From positions 15,546-79,545 of the forward strand of contig JBLHLW010000011.1 of the NCBI GenBank assembly GCA_047621345.1: DNA of 64,000 bases. The letters are read 5' to 3'. The notes below the pieces were generated by a model. That model was not told the origin of the DNA. It ran no database searches and saw nothing but the letters and a program-made list of their open reading frames with translations. The position numbers and the translations under genes are program-made. This DNA comes from Actimicrobium sp047621345. Its GTDB lineage: Bacteria; Pseudomonadota; Gammaproteobacteria; Burkholderiales; Burkholderiaceae_D. Position 1 is the first letter of the stretch; each line of letters starts with the position of its first letter. Below, in pieces: positions 34,626 through 44,114 of the stretch.

Positions 34626-37475
34626 TTAAAACTTATACGCCGCGCCAACGTTGATGAAGCGTCCGACCCCACCGGCCTGATGGAGCGCGGCATCGAAGAA
34701 CGTTCCGCCTGCGCCGCCGTAGGTCTGGTAGTCCAGTGGCGGCGCCTTGTTCAACGCATTTTGCACCGAGGCGTGGAAAGTCCAGTTCTTGTCGTACTTA
34801 TAGCTGCTGTAGACATCGAGTGTCGTGAAGCTGGCGACGCGGCAATACTGCGCCGGCACCGCTGCCGAAAACGCCGGACCGCTGAACGAGTTGTTGATCG
34901 CGCTGGCGCAATCGACGGCGCCGACGGTCGGGTCGGTGACCTTGAAACTGCTGATCCAGTTGACCGTGCCGGCCACGCTCAACGGGCCGTTTTCCCACGT
35001 CGTGATCAGATGGGCGCGATCACGCGGGTTGCCAGTATCGCCCGAGACACCGGACGGACCATGCGTGCCGGCCAACTGGTAGACCGTGCCATCGGCGCCG
35101 ACTTGCTCGTATTTGAACATGTGCGATTCGTTGAATTCAACGGTCAGCTTGCCGGCGGCTTTCAGATTCATCGTGTAACGCACGTCCAGGTCAATGCCGC
35201 GCGTATGGGTGCTTTGGGCATTCTCATACGGGAACGGTGCGAACAGGATGTTGCCGGCACCCGGCGTCTGGTTGATACTGCCGCCAGCGCCATTGAATGG
35301 CTGGATCGTCGGTGACGAGCGCACCAGATTGCCGGCAAAACTATAGGTTGGATCGCCCGAACTGGAGATGATCTGGTTGGCGATGCGGATGTCATAAAAA
35401 TCAGCCGAGAGATTGAACTGCTTGGTCGGCTCAAAAATGATGCCCAGCGTGTACGACTTCGAGGTTTCTGGTTTGAGCTTGGCGTTTGGTTGCTGCACAC
35501 CGAGCAGACCAATGGCGCATTGACGCGGATAGTTGCCGGCCAGCGTGGCCGGATCGACGCCCGGTGACGTGTTCGGACATAACGTGTTGTCGCGGTACGT
35601 GGTGTAGTAAAACGACTGGCCAGCGTTGCCGTTCTCGGCCGGATTCGGTGCCCGGAATCCTTCGGCATAGGTGCCGCGCAAGGTCACGATTTGCAGGGGA
35701 GCGAACTTGAAGCCGACTTTCGGGCTGGTCGCGCTGCTGCTGCCGTTGTACTTGTCGAAACGCACCGCGCCATCGAGTTCGAGATTCTTGAGTACCGGCG
35801 CGACCAGTTCGACATAGGCTGCCGAGATATTCTGGTTGCCGATGGCAAAGGCATTGTTACCGATCTGCGTGCCATTGGCAAAAGCGTCGGCCGCTTGCGC
35901 ATTGAGTTCGCGATGGGTGAACTCGGTACCGACACCGACGGCCAGCGGACCGCCCGGCAGTGTCATCAGTTCACGCGTACCGCGCAGGCTGACGAATTCG
36001 AGGATGTCGGTGGCTTTCGAATTGGTTTGCGGTGCGACGAACGCATTGGCCGCTGCGCTGTTGCCACCGGCTGCCTGCCCGACCAGATATGGCGTGATCG
36101 GATTGTTCAACGCCGATTGCAGGTTCAGGAAATTGATCGACCCGCGGCCGGTTTGCTTGACGATATTTTCGGTGAAGCCGGCCGAGGCGGTTACGTCCCA
36201 TTTGCCGATGGTACCGGTGAGGTCGCCGACAAAGCGGTAGGTCTGCGAATCGACGCTGGTCGAACTGCCGCCCAGATTGGCGAAGTTGTATTGCAAGACC
36301 TGTGTCGCGCCGGTCGTGTTACCCGGATAGCTTGATGGCACGGTAATCAGCAACGGCGCATTGGTCGGCGTGATGAACGGAATGCCGCCCGGCTTGTAGG
36401 CGACCGAGGACAACCCGCTCAGGCCGCCGGTACCGGAGTAGCCGTTGATCTGTTCGGCCTGCGAGTCGAATAGCGAGCCCTTGAGCTTGAGCTCCCAGTC
36501 ACCAGACAGTCTTTGCGTGTGTGAACCGACGATGTTGATGTTACGGGTTTGCGGCTGAATTTCGATATTGGCGTTGCGGTACGCGCATTGTCCGGCGGCG
36601 AGACGGGTGGCATCGCAACCCGGCAGAAAACCGCTGATGTTGCCACTGACCGGATCGAGTAGGTAGCCGGTGATGCTGCCCGGATAACCGGCATTGAGGT
36701 TGTTCGGTACGCCCGACGTCAGATTGTTGCCACCCTGGCTGGTCAGGTCGGTATTTGTGAACGCCATGTTGGCGCGCTGCGAGACCAGAATTTTGTCTTG
36801 CTTGCGGTATTCGACTGACAGGTAGGTATTATGACCGTCCTCTGCCAGGTCGCCCCAGCCGATGATGCCGGAGGCATGGCTGGTAGTGCCGCCACCTCGG
36901 GTGGTGGTTCCGGTTTCGGCGGAAATTTCCTGGCCGACATAGGTTTTCTTCAGGATCACGTTGACCACGCCAGCGACGGCATCCGAGCCGTACACCGACG
37001 ACGCGCCATCCTTCAGCACTTCGATGCGGTCGATGGCTTCGAACGGAATTTGGCTGATATCGACAAAGCTGCGCTGGCCGTCATCGGAGAGCGCATAGGG
37101 CGCCATCCGATGGCCGTCAATCAGCACCAGCGTCGCACCGACAGTCAGGCCGCGCAACGCGACACCGCTGGCACCGCTGGCGAAAGCACCATTAAATGAT
37201 TGCGACAGCGTGCCGGCACCGTTGGCGGTGATATTGCGCAGGACGCTGGAGACATCGGTGTACCCCGAGGCCTTCAAGTCTTGCAGCGTGATCACTTGCA
37301 CCGGGCTGGGCGTTTCCTTGTCGCTGCGGCGGATGTTCGATCCGGTCACTTCGACCCGCTGGACCTTGTCACCGTCAACTTGCTGCGCGTGGGCGTTGTG
37401 GACCGCCAGTGGCATCAGCGCCAGACTGCCCAGCGCCAACGCATTGATCTTGATGGTTCTCTTAATGGATTTCAT
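34626..37475 (-). CDS. TonB-dependent outer-membrane receptor
   Basis: A 949-residue TonB-dependent receptor. It has a signal peptide (ending HNAHAQ), a TonB-box-like segment (VQRVEVTGSNIRR), and a plug domain with SGVALRGLTVGATLVLIDGHR and RIEVLKDGASSVYGSDAVAGVVNVI. A long beta-barrel ends in VGAAYKF. It belongs to the large family common in Oxalobacteraceae and Xanthomonadales that imports peptides, glycans or siderophores. Neighbouring S46 peptidase and amidase hint at peptides. No Fur box was seen next to it. Confidence 0.92.
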   Translation of the reverse strand: MKSIKRTIKINALALGSLALMPLAVHNAHAQQVDGDKVQRVEVTGSNIRRSDKETPSPVQVITLQDLKASGYTDVSSVLRNITANGAGTLSQSFNGAFASGASGVALRGLTVGATLVLIDGHRMAPYALSDDGQRSFVDISQIPFEAIDRIEVLKDGASSVYGSDAVAGVVNVILKKTYVGQEISAETGTTTRGGGTTSHASGIIGWGDLAEDGHNTYLSVEYRKQDKILVSQRANMAFTNTDLTSQGGNNLTSGVPNNLNAGYPGSITGYLLDPVSGNISGFLPGCDATRLAAGQCAYRNANIEIQPQTRNINIVGSHTQRLSGDWELKLKGSLFDSQAEQINGYSGTGGLSGLSSVAYKPGGIPFITPTNAPLLITVPSSYPGNTTGATQVLQYNFANLGGSSTSVDSQTYRFVGDLTGTIGKWDVTASAGFTENIVKQTGRGSINFLNLQSALNNPITPYLVGQAAGGNSAAANAFVAPQTNSKATDILEFVSLRGTRELMTLPGGPLAVGVGTEFTHRELNAQAADAFANGTQIGNNAFAIGNQNISAAYVELVAPVLKNLELDGAVRFDKYNGSSSATSPKVGFKFAPLQIVTLRGTYAEGFRAPNPAENGNAGQSFYYTTYRDNTLCPNTSPGVDPATLAGNYPRQCAIGLLGVQQPNAKLKPETSKSYTLGIIFEPTKQFNLSADFYDIRIANQIISSSGDPTYSFAGNLVRSSPTIQPFNGAGGSINQTPGAGNILFAPFPYENAQSTHTRGIDLDVRYTMNLKAAGKLTVEFNESHMFKYEQVGADGTVYQLAGTHGPSGVSGDTGNPRDRAHLITTWENGPLSVAGTVNWISSFKVTDPTVGAVDCASAINNSFSGPAFSAAVPAQYCRVASFTTLDVYSSYKYDKNWTFHASVQNALNKAPPLDYQTYGGAGGTFFDAALHQAGGVGRFINVGAAYKF

Positions 37476-37601
37476 CGTTGATTCCAGCTTTCGTCCTAGG
37501 GTTGCCGGACACGGGAGTGTGTTCCGGCAGGTACAGCAATGTTCGCAGTTCGGGAGCGTCTGCTCCCCCTGCTGTTGGTTAAAAAAGGAATATTTGCGTG
37601 A

Positions 37602-39662
37602 TTAGTCGGGACGGATTTCGTGCACCAGCGCGGTCGCGCCGTAGACCACGGACAAGGTTTCGAGGATGGCGCCGCTATGCACGGCAACCGCTCGGTTAAG
37701 GCGCGGGTTGAACCAGAACGCGCCGCCCAGCGAGTGGATATTGCCGTCGAAAATCAGGCCAACGATTTCACCATTACGGTTGACCATCGGGCTGCCGGAG
37801 TTGCCGCCGATGATGTCGTTGGTGGTCGAAAAGTTGAATGGTTGTGTCAGCTTGAGACGGGGTTTTGCTGCCAGCCACGAGGCCGGCAAAGCAAACGGCG
37901 CGACGCCGGTATCGCGCTCGAATGCACCGGCGATCGTCGTGAACGGTGCGACGGTCTGGCCAGCTTCTTCCCAGCCCTTCACTTCGCCATACGACAGGCG
38001 CAGCGTGAAGGTGGCATCCGGATAGTCACCGGTGCCGCGCTGGGCGAAGCGGGCCTGAGCGATTAATTCCGAGTTGCGTTCGACGACAGATTCGACCTCG
38101 CGTTCGTAGTCCTTGCGTAGCGCTCGCGCGGTCGGGTCAATTGCCAGTGCGAGGCGGATGAAGGGGTCATCGGATCGGTCGATCGCTGACTGGCCACCGT
38201 CCCATAACACCTTGCGAACCGCCATATCGCCGAGGCGGGTGGCATCGATCAGTGCGGTGGCCAGTTGTGCCGGCGACTGCCGCCCCAGCACCTGCTTGAC
38301 TAGCGGATGATCGGTGCCGAGCCGCTCGCGCAGCTTGGTCAGCGAAAAGCCGAACTTGACCTTTTCGAACTCGGGGTAAATCGGCGCGCTGGAAAACAGT
38401 TGCTGCTCCAGTTCGGGCAACTTGCCATCGCTGAATTCCGGCAAGCGCTGGCCATTCGGTAAACTGCGTTCGCGCGCGGCACGCACCAGCAGGCGGGCGG
38501 CGTCGAAATAGGTGCTATTGAAAGCGCGTCCGCGTTCGATCATCCCGTACGGTTTTTCCAGTTGGCGATAGGCTTGCTGGGCGGCGGCGATGGCGTCCCA
38601 GGCCGGGCTGACGGTGGCGGTCAACGCTGCGCTGGCCGTGGTGTATCGGCGCAACTCGGTTTCTTCGGCCAGCTTGCGCTCGCGCAGGGCCGGGTCGAGC
38701 AGGGCGGTCAGTTCACCGAACATGGCCTTGTAACTGTTTTCAACACCGAATAGCGTGCCTTCCGAAATGCGTGCCGCTTCGGCATTGCTCTTGCCGAACT
38801 GTTCCAGCACGCCACGTAATTCAGCCAGTTCCAGCAAGCCACCGATTAGTCCGAGGTCGCGGATGGTGTCGAGCTGCGCCATCGTCAGTTGGCGTTGGGT
38901 CGAGCCGGGATGGCCGGTGACGAACACCAGTTCGTTGGCGGCAGCACCGTTCTTGCTGAAGGGCAGAAAGTGGGTGATGGCGGCGGGCTTGCCGTTTTCG
39001 TAAGCACGTATCAGCGCAATGTCGAGGTCGAAACGCGGGAAATTAAAGTTGTCCGGATCGCCGCCAAAAAAGGCGCTGTCTTTTTCCGGCACCCAGACTA
39101 GCCGCGTGTCTTGAAACCGGTGGTAGCGGTACAGATGATAGCGACCGCCGTGATACAGGTCGACCACATCGCAGCGCACGGTCTCGCGTTCCTTGCCGAT
39201 ACAGGCCGAGGCAAGCGTGGCCTTGATCTCGTTTTGCGCGGTCTTGAAGGCTTCGCCCTGCAAACCTCGGGTGGCGTCTTTGACCTGGGTGGTCACGTCG
39301 GTAATGAGCTCGAGCCGATTCAGTTCGATTTCCGGGCAGCGCACTTCCTGTTCGCGTTGGCGCGCCAGAAAGCCATCTTGCATGTAATTCTTGCTGGCGC
39401 TTGATAGCTGGTCGACGCACTCCGATGCGCAATGGTGGTTGGTCATGACCAGTCCATCTTTTGAGATGAACGATGCCGAACAGCCGCCGGCTATCCGCGC
39501 TGAACCTTGCATCATGCGGTGAGTCCATGCGGCGGTGGGGGTGAAGTTGTAGCCAGCTTGCAAGCGGTCGGTTGGGAGGTTGTCCAAGGTCCACATGCCT
39601 TCGGCCGCAAAAGCCAAGCCCGGTAGGGCTAAAAGCAGGGAAAGCAACGAAGTATTACGCAA
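37602..39662 (-). CDS. S46-family dipeptidyl-peptidase (DPP7/DPP11-like)
   Basis: A 686-residue periplasmic serine peptidase that removes N-terminal dipeptides. It has a signal peptide (ending GLAFAA). The catalytic histidine lies in MTNHHCASEC, the aspartate in the NFPRFDLDIALIRAYENG segment, and the serine in GGNSGSPMVNRNGEIVG. The FDGNIHSLGGAFWFN stretch holds the S1 residue that separates DPP7 (hydrophobic) from DPP11 (acidic) types; I cannot assign it with certainty but DPP7/DAP BII-like is more likely. It lies just upstream of the TonB receptor on the same strand. Confidence 0.92.
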   Translation of the reverse strand: MRNTSLLSLLLALPGLAFAAEGMWTLDNLPTDRLQAGYNFTPTAAWTHRMMQGSARIAGGCSASFISKDGLVMTNHHCASECVDQLSSASKNYMQDGFLARQREQEVRCPEIELNRLELITDVTTQVKDATRGLQGEAFKTAQNEIKATLASACIGKERETVRCDVVDLYHGGRYHLYRYHRFQDTRLVWVPEKDSAFFGGDPDNFNFPRFDLDIALIRAYENGKPAAITHFLPFSKNGAAANELVFVTGHPGSTQRQLTMAQLDTIRDLGLIGGLLELAELRGVLEQFGKSNAEAARISEGTLFGVENSYKAMFGELTALLDPALRERKLAEETELRRYTTASAALTATVSPAWDAIAAAQQAYRQLEKPYGMIERGRAFNSTYFDAARLLVRAARERSLPNGQRLPEFSDGKLPELEQQLFSSAPIYPEFEKVKFGFSLTKLRERLGTDHPLVKQVLGRQSPAQLATALIDATRLGDMAVRKVLWDGGQSAIDRSDDPFIRLALAIDPTARALRKDYEREVESVVERNSELIAQARFAQRGTGDYPDATFTLRLSYGEVKGWEEAGQTVAPFTTIAGAFERDTGVAPFALPASWLAAKPRLKLTQPFNFSTTNDIIGGNSGSPMVNRNGEIVGLIFDGNIHSLGGAFWFNPRLNRAVAVHSGAILETLSVVYGATALVHEIRPD

Positions 39663-39879
39663 GAATGTCTCCCAAGTATTAATTATGGGGGAGACGTTAG
39701 CATAGGTTTAAAAGCAATGTTTTTTGGAAACTAAAATTCTTGGAGAGGGAGAGAATGCATGGAGCACAGCGATCGAGCATCGCTAAAATTTGGTGCGAGA
39801 TGGGAATTCGGTTGCAAGATTTGGCCGGGCGTGATTACCCTTTTTGGGTGGGGTAGGGGTGCTTGCTATACGGCTATTT

Positions 39880-39906
39880 GGTGCAATAACCGCAGGGCAT
39901 TGCACC
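39880..39906. repeat. Family B palindrome, single copy
   Basis: GGTGCAATAACCGCAGGGC is followed by ATTGCACC, with pairing GGTGCAAT/ATTGCACC arms. It lies 24 bases from the stop of the DJ-1-like gene in a 267-base gap that otherwise holds the S46 peptidase promoter region. Confidence 0.8.
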
Positions 39907-39929
39907 AGGCACCCCCGATATCAACTGAC

Positions 39930-40607
39930 TTATCCTAATAATTTCAGCAATGCCTTGGCCGCCGGCTCCGACGAGGCCGGATTCTGCCCGGTGATGAGCA
40001 AGCCATCGGTGACAACATACGGCTGCCAGTCACCCAATTTGGAGTAGGTACCGCCGTTCTGTCGCAGCATGTCTTCGACCAGAAACGGGACGACGTCGGT
40101 GAGTCCCACCGCTTGTTCTTCGGTATTGGTAAAGCCAGTGACTGCCTTGCCGTCAACGACGGATTTACCATTGGCGCCTTTCGGGTGGCGTAACACAGCC
40201 GGCGCGTGGCACACCGCAGAGACTGGTTTCCCGGTGGCCAGCAGGGTTTCGATTAGCTTGATGGAGGACGCGTCTTCCGCGAGATCCCACAGCGGCCCGT
40301 GGCCGCCCGCATAAAAGACCGCGTCGATTGTTCCGGCATCGACTGCAGAGAGCTTCACCGTGTTTGCCAATGCAGCTTGCGCGTCGGCGTCTTCCTTGAA
40401 GCGCTCGGTGGCATTCGTCTGGGCTGACGGATCGTCGCTTTTTGGATCTAGCGGCGGTTGGCCGCCTAGCGGAGAAGCCAGCGTTAAGGTCGCGCCGGCA
40501 TCCTTGAAAACGTAATACGGCGCGGCAAATTCCTCTAGCCAGAAACCGGTTTTGTGACCCGTGTCGCCGAGTTTGTCGTGCGAAGTTAGTACCATTAAAA
40601 TGTGCAT
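39930..40607 (-). CDS. DJ-1/PfpI family protein (Hsp31-like)
   Basis: A 225-residue class-I glutamine amidotransferase-like protein of the DJ-1/Hsp31 branch. The nucleophile cysteine lies in SAVCHAPAVL and an acidic residue in GFWLEEFAAPY, as in Hsp31-type glyoxalase III/chaperone proteins. Reported activities in the family include methylglyoxal removal and holdase function; which applies here is open. The ATG at 40607 has an AAAGGAAC site; the longer frame upstream is not supported. It is a single-gene unit. Confidence 0.9.
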   Translation of the reverse strand: MHILMVLTSHDKLGDTGHKTGFWLEEFAAPYYVFKDAGATLTLASPLGGQPPLDPKSDDPSAQTNATERFKEDADAQAALANTVKLSAVDAGTIDAVFYAGGHGPLWDLAEDASSIKLIETLLATGKPVSAVCHAPAVLRHPKGANGKSVVDGKAVTGFTNTEEQAVGLTDVVPFLVEDMLRQNGGTYSKLGDWQPYVVTDGLLITGQNPASSEPAAKALLKLLG

Positions 40608-40870
40608 CGTGTTCCTTTCGTGTCGGGAGTGGAGAGGTATGAGAGCTTGTTCATCATTGCGCGGCATGAGGGCGCAGAGAGTGCATGGGGAAACCCTACG
40701 CTGCTATGGCATGCCCCGTCTGTGCGCTGGCGCACTTGCGCTTGCTGCTTGGTAATACATTGTCCAGTGCCTGAAAATTCTGTCTAACGGTGCTAGACTT
40801 TGGCGGTTTTACGTGACTCGGGCAGTAAGCCTTTTTTCAGCCAACTGAAGTCCCACTTTTAGGAATTACC

Positions 40871-41179
40871 ATGACCATGAACCGCCGCACGTTCGTTATT
40901 CATTCCCTCCTCGGCTCCGCCGCACTGGCCACGGCCACACTGAGCCAGGCACAAGCTGCCAAGGTTGCAGAGACCGATGCGCAAGCAGTTGCCCTTGCTT
41001 ACAAAGAAGATGGTACCAAGACGGATAAAGTCAAGTTCCCAAAATATGCAGCGGCACAAAACTGCGCTAGCTGCCAGTTGTACGCTGGTGCAGCAACCGG
41101 TTATGGCAATTGCGCGCTGTTCCCGGGTAAGCAAGTTGCCGCCAAAGGCTGGTGCAGCGCCTACGCCAAGAAGGGTTGA
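40871..41179 (+). CDS. High-potential iron-sulfur protein (HiPIP)
   Basis: A 102-residue periplasmic electron carrier with one [4Fe-4S] cluster. A Tat leader (MNRRTFVIHSLLGSAALA) exports the folded protein. The four cluster cysteines are C65, C68, C81 and C95 (C-x2-C-x12-C-x13-C), with the usual aromatic residues (Y71, W94). HiPIPs pass electrons from bc1 complex to oxidases or reductases. It is monocistronic with its own terminator. ATG at 40871 is supported by an AGGAA site. Confidence 0.93.
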   Translation: MTMNRRTFVIHSLLGSAALATATLSQAQAAKVAETDAQAVALAYKEDGTKTDKVKFPKYAAAQNCASCQLYAGAATGYGNCALFPGKQVAAKGWCSAYAKKG

Positions 41180-41210
41180 TCGACGAGCAACCCGCTCATT
41201 GATTTCTCTT

Positions 41211-41241
41211 AAAAAAGCACGCCGCGAGCGTGTTTTTTTTT
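41211..41241 (+). terminator. Rho-independent terminator after HiPIP
   Basis: An A-run leads into the CACGC (41218-41222) and GCGTG (41228-41232) arms with a five-base loop, followed by nine Ts. The flanking A6 and T9 extend the stem, so it can act in both directions. Confidence 0.85.
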
Positions 41242-41310
41242 GCCCCGGTCGCAGGCCGGCTCTTACCATACCGATACCGGTGACATGCCGGTGCAACAGG
41301 ATCGCCGATC

Positions 41311-42825
41311 ATGGAAGTCGAACTGAAAATGCTGGTCAAGGCAGGCGACGTGGTCGCTTTGCGCAAGCATCCGCTGCTGAAAAAATATGCACTTGCCGCG
41401 CCGCGCGAACAGGTGATGCACGATATCTATTTCGATACGCCGGACCTGCAATTACGTACAGCCGGGGCCGGATTGCGCGTCCGGCGCGTGGGTGACGACT
41501 GGGTTCAGACGATGAAGGCCGGAGGCAGCGTGGCTGGTGGCCTGCATAGTCGGCATGAATGGGAAACGCCGGTGGCCGGACCCGTGCCGGAGCTGGCGTT
41601 GCTGCGCGCGCTGGTCGATCGCAAGAGTGACCTTGGCAAATTGTTGCGCGCGCCAGAATGCGAGCAACAGTTGCTGCCGATCTTTAGTACGCAGGTGACG
41701 CGTTCTATCTGGGATTTGCGCATGGCCGATGGCGATGAGATCGAATGCGTGCTGGACCTTGGCTTCCTTGAGCGCGACGGACAGCGCATAACGGTCAGTG
41801 AAATCGAACTTGAGCTCAAGGCGGGTGACCTGCTGCACTTGTTCGATGTGGCGCTTGCATTGCAACAGGACGTCTCTCTGCAGATCAGCAACTTGAGCAA
41901 AGCCGATCGTGGATATGCGCTGTACATGCCGCAGCCGGTGGCACCTGTCACGGCGCGGCCACTGCGACTGCATCGGCAGATGACGATTGTGCAGGCGTTT
42001 CAGGCCATCGCTGCCAATTGCCTGGCGCAGGTGCAGGGCAATGAAGCTGGCGTCGTACACCGGCTTGATACGGAAAGCCTGCATCAAATGCGCGTTGGAC
42101 TGCGACGATTGCGATGCGCGCTCGATCTGTTTCGCGGCTTGCAACCGTTACCGCAGGCCTTGCAAACTGATCTTGACTGGCTGATGGACCAACTGGGCGC
42201 TGCGCGCGACTGGGATGCCCTGGTCAGCACGACCTTGCCGGCGGTGGCTGTCGTCGCGGCCCGCAGCGAGGTGCGGCTGGCAGCACTCGGACTGGCCGCG
42301 TTGGTGCATTCGCGCGAGAAGCATGCGGCAGCGGCAGCGGCGGTGGCTGCACCCCGCACGACGCGCCTGATGTTGGGGCTGGCGCGCTGGTTACTGACGA
42401 TCGACACACAGCCGAACCAGCAGATGAAGCGCTTGCCTGGATTTACTCACACCATGCTTGAACAGCATCAGCGTCGCTTGCGTCAACGCGGCAAGCAACT
42501 GGAGGACGGCAGTGCACAGGCCCGCCACCGCCTGCGTATCGCAGTCAAAAAAATGCGTTACGCCATCGAGTTTTTTGTGTCGCTTTACCCGGCCAAAAAA
42601 ATGCGGCGCTACGCCGAAGGATTGGCGATGTTGCAGGATCAACTGGGCGCGAGCAACGACGCAGCGGTAGCCGATCGTTTGCTCAAGCAGTTGCAGGAAG
42701 GAGCGCCAGAACTGGCGGGTAGCGCCGGATTCGTGCGTGGATTTCTTAGTGCCAGCGCGTCAGTCGACGATCGGCTCATGCGCGAGCAGTGCCGGCAGTT
42801 TGGTGCGAAGAAAATTCCTGGTTAG
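41311..42825 (+). CDS. CYTH-CHAD protein (inorganic triphosphatase-like)
   Basis: A 504-residue protein with an N-terminal CYTH domain (1-200) and a C-terminal CHAD domain (about 215-500). The CYTH signature ExExK is seen at E2-V-E-L-K6. CYTH enzymes of the YgiF type hydrolyse inorganic triphosphate; CHAD domains are histidine-rich helical modules that bind polyphosphate. The CHAD part includes VHRLDTESLHQMRVGLRRLR and ARHRLRIAVKKMRYA. The protein probably acts in phosphate/polyphosphate metabolism. It stands alone after the HiPIP gene and is convergent with the DUF2062 gene. Confidence 0.9.
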   Translation: MEVELKMLVKAGDVVALRKHPLLKKYALAAPREQVMHDIYFDTPDLQLRTAGAGLRVRRVGDDWVQTMKAGGSVAGGLHSRHEWETPVAGPVPELALLRALVDRKSDLGKLLRAPECEQQLLPIFSTQVTRSIWDLRMADGDEIECVLDLGFLERDGQRITVSEIELELKAGDLLHLFDVALALQQDVSLQISNLSKADRGYALYMPQPVAPVTARPLRLHRQMTIVQAFQAIAANCLAQVQGNEAGVVHRLDTESLHQMRVGLRRLRCALDLFRGLQPLPQALQTDLDWLMDQLGAARDWDALVSTTLPAVAVVAARSEVRLAALGLAALVHSREKHAAAAAAVAAPRTTRLMLGLARWLLTIDTQPNQQMKRLPGFTHTMLEQHQRRLRQRGKQLEDGSAQARHRLRIAVKKMRYAIEFFVSLYPAKKMRRYAEGLAMLQDQLGASNDAAVADRLLKQLQEGAPELAGSAGFVRGFLSASASVDDRLMREQCRQFGAKKIPG

Positions 42826-42856
42826 AGGGAAGCGCTTTTCAGTGGTCTGTTGGCGG

Positions 42857-43387
42857 TCAGCGCATCGTGCGATTGTCGCGTTCGAGGCGGCGATTGCGCC
42901 ATTGGCGCACGATGGCAAAACGCCATCCGGCGTGCGTCAACCCGAACAGCGACAGGCTGAGCAGTGCTGCCAGTAACGGCATACCAAGTAGCAGCGGCTT
43001 CCCAGCCTGTCTGATCCAGTCCAGCCATTGCGCGCCGCTGCTGCCAAACGATTGCTCCGGCCAGGACAAGGGCAGGCCAAGGCATAGTGCGCCCAGCATC
43101 CAGGCCAGGCACAGGATCGGTAACGCAGTCAGCGGATTGCTCAGGAAGGTCAGCACGACGGCCGTCGGCAGGTGCGCCTTGAAGCGCACCGCCAGCAATG
43201 CAGCAATGATGGTTTGTGCCGGCAGCGGCACGATGCTGACCGCGCCACCGATGGCCGCACCGAGTGCCACCGATCGGCGACGTGGTATCCAGATGTGTGG
43301 TTGCGCCTTGCCCAAGAAGCGTGCGATGTGCGGATGCTTCTTGATCATGTCGGCATTGCGCAGCCAGTCCCGAAATGATTTGGCCAT
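42857..43387 (-). CDS. DUF2062 membrane protein
   Basis: A 176-residue protein of the DUF2062 family with three or four predicted helices (about 38-62, 70-100, 133-158). The conserved region WIPRRRSVALGAAIGGAVSIVPLPAQT is visible. Function is unknown; the domain also occurs fused to glycosyltransferases. It lies four bases after the tiny membrane ORF and so belongs to the same operon as the HPF-like gene. Confidence 0.85.
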   Translation of the reverse strand: MAKSFRDWLRNADMIKKHPHIARFLGKAQPHIWIPRRRSVALGAAIGGAVSIVPLPAQTIIAALLAVRFKAHLPTAVVLTFLSNPLTALPILCLAWMLGALCLGLPLSWPEQSFGSSGAQWLDWIRQAGKPLLLGMPLLAALLSLSLFGLTHAGWRFAIVRQWRNRRLERDNRTMR

Positions 43388-43391
43388 GCCT

Positions 43392-43574
43392 TTATTCCTT
43401 GGGGCGAGGGAGTTGCAACGTGCGCAACATCGGTGGCACGGAAGCTGGCTTGCGCCATTTCAGCGCCACGATGACGGCCAGTCCGATCAACAGGCTGACC
43501 ACTGCCAACAGCAGCAGTGGGGGAATTTTTAGCAAGTTCAGCCCCAGTTTCCTGAGGCCTCCAGTCTTAATCAC
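43392..43574 (-). CDS. Small single-helix membrane protein
   Basis: A 60-residue ORF with a GTG start preceded by a GAGGAG site ten bases upstream. It overlaps the 3' end of the HPF-like gene by eight bases and ends four bases before DUF2062. One strong helix (about 17-40, PPLLLLAVVSLLIGLAVIVAL) is flanked by positive residues. The family is not recognised. The tight packing and ribosome-binding site support a real gene. Confidence 0.55.
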   Translation of the reverse strand: MIKTGGLRKLGLNLLKIPPLLLLAVVSLLIGLAVIVALKWRKPASVPPMLRTLQLPRPKE

Positions 43575-43941
43575 GATCGCTGGTCTCCTCGGTAATTTGG
43601 GAGGTGTCCGGGCTGGGGCCCGCTTTTTCGTAGCGCGGCGTGCTGCGCCGGTGGGTAATCAGCCGGGTCCGATAGGCGGCGCGCTTGACTGCGGCGTTGA
43701 TCGCTTTGTACATATCGGTTTGGACTTCGCGGATGACCACCTCCGACTGGCCGGGAATCGTCACGCTGATCTGGCAGACCATGTCACAGCCGCCACGCGG
43801 GCCATTGAGATCACGCAGACGAACGACGATGCGCATCACCCGGCTGCTGGCGCGAGCAAACGCCGCACCGAGGCGGCGTTGCAGATAATTCTGTAGCGAG
43901 GGAGTGAGGGAGAAATCCTGGGCAACCATTTGCAGGTTCAT
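43567..43941 (-). CDS. HPF/RaiA-like ribosome-associated protein
   Basis: A 124-residue protein with the ribosome hibernation factor fold of the sigma-54 modulation family: MNLQMVAQDFSLTPSLQNYL, RIVVRLRDLNGP and a basic C-terminal helix (INAAVKRAAYRTRL). These proteins bind the small ribosomal subunit and silence ribosomes in stationary phase. The dimerising C-terminal domain of long HPF is absent; instead a short tail is present. The usual rpoN/ptsN neighbours are missing, so this is probably an additional, stress-related copy. It overlaps a tiny upstream ORF by ATGA. Confidence 0.82.
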   Translation of the reverse strand: MNLQMVAQDFSLTPSLQNYLQRRLGAAFARASSRVMRIVVRLRDLNGPRGGCDMVCQISVTIPGQSEVVIREVQTDMYKAINAAVKRAAYRTRLITHRRSTPRYEKAGPSPDTSQITEETSDRD

Positions 43942-44114
43942 GGAACGTTCCTTTCATTGAGTAATGAGTCTTCGATATTACGCACTTCAGCGCCGGTAAA
44001 CGCCTGCGTAAATCTGTCGATGAGTTCGGAAAAACTATTGCTCAGATGATTTTCCGTGCTGGCGATAAAGTTAGTGATTTGCGATTTGACCTTGTTGGTG
44101 ATGGAAGGTAACAA
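43938..44114 (-). CDS. Tiny ORF translationally coupled to the HPF-like gene
   Basis: Reading the minus strand from a TTG at 44114 gives 58 residues without a stop, with a polar, amphipathic helical composition (SITNKVKSQITNFIAS and SNSFSELIDRFTQAF). The stop overlaps the HPF-like ATG as ATGA, the pattern of translational coupling. There is a stop just before the TTG, and no strong ribosome-binding site. It could be a real small protein, a leader peptide, or the remaining 3' end of a lost gene. Confidence 0.35.
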   Translation of the reverse strand: MLPSITNKVKSQITNFIASTENHLSNSFSELIDRFTQAFTGAEVRNIEDSLLNERNVP

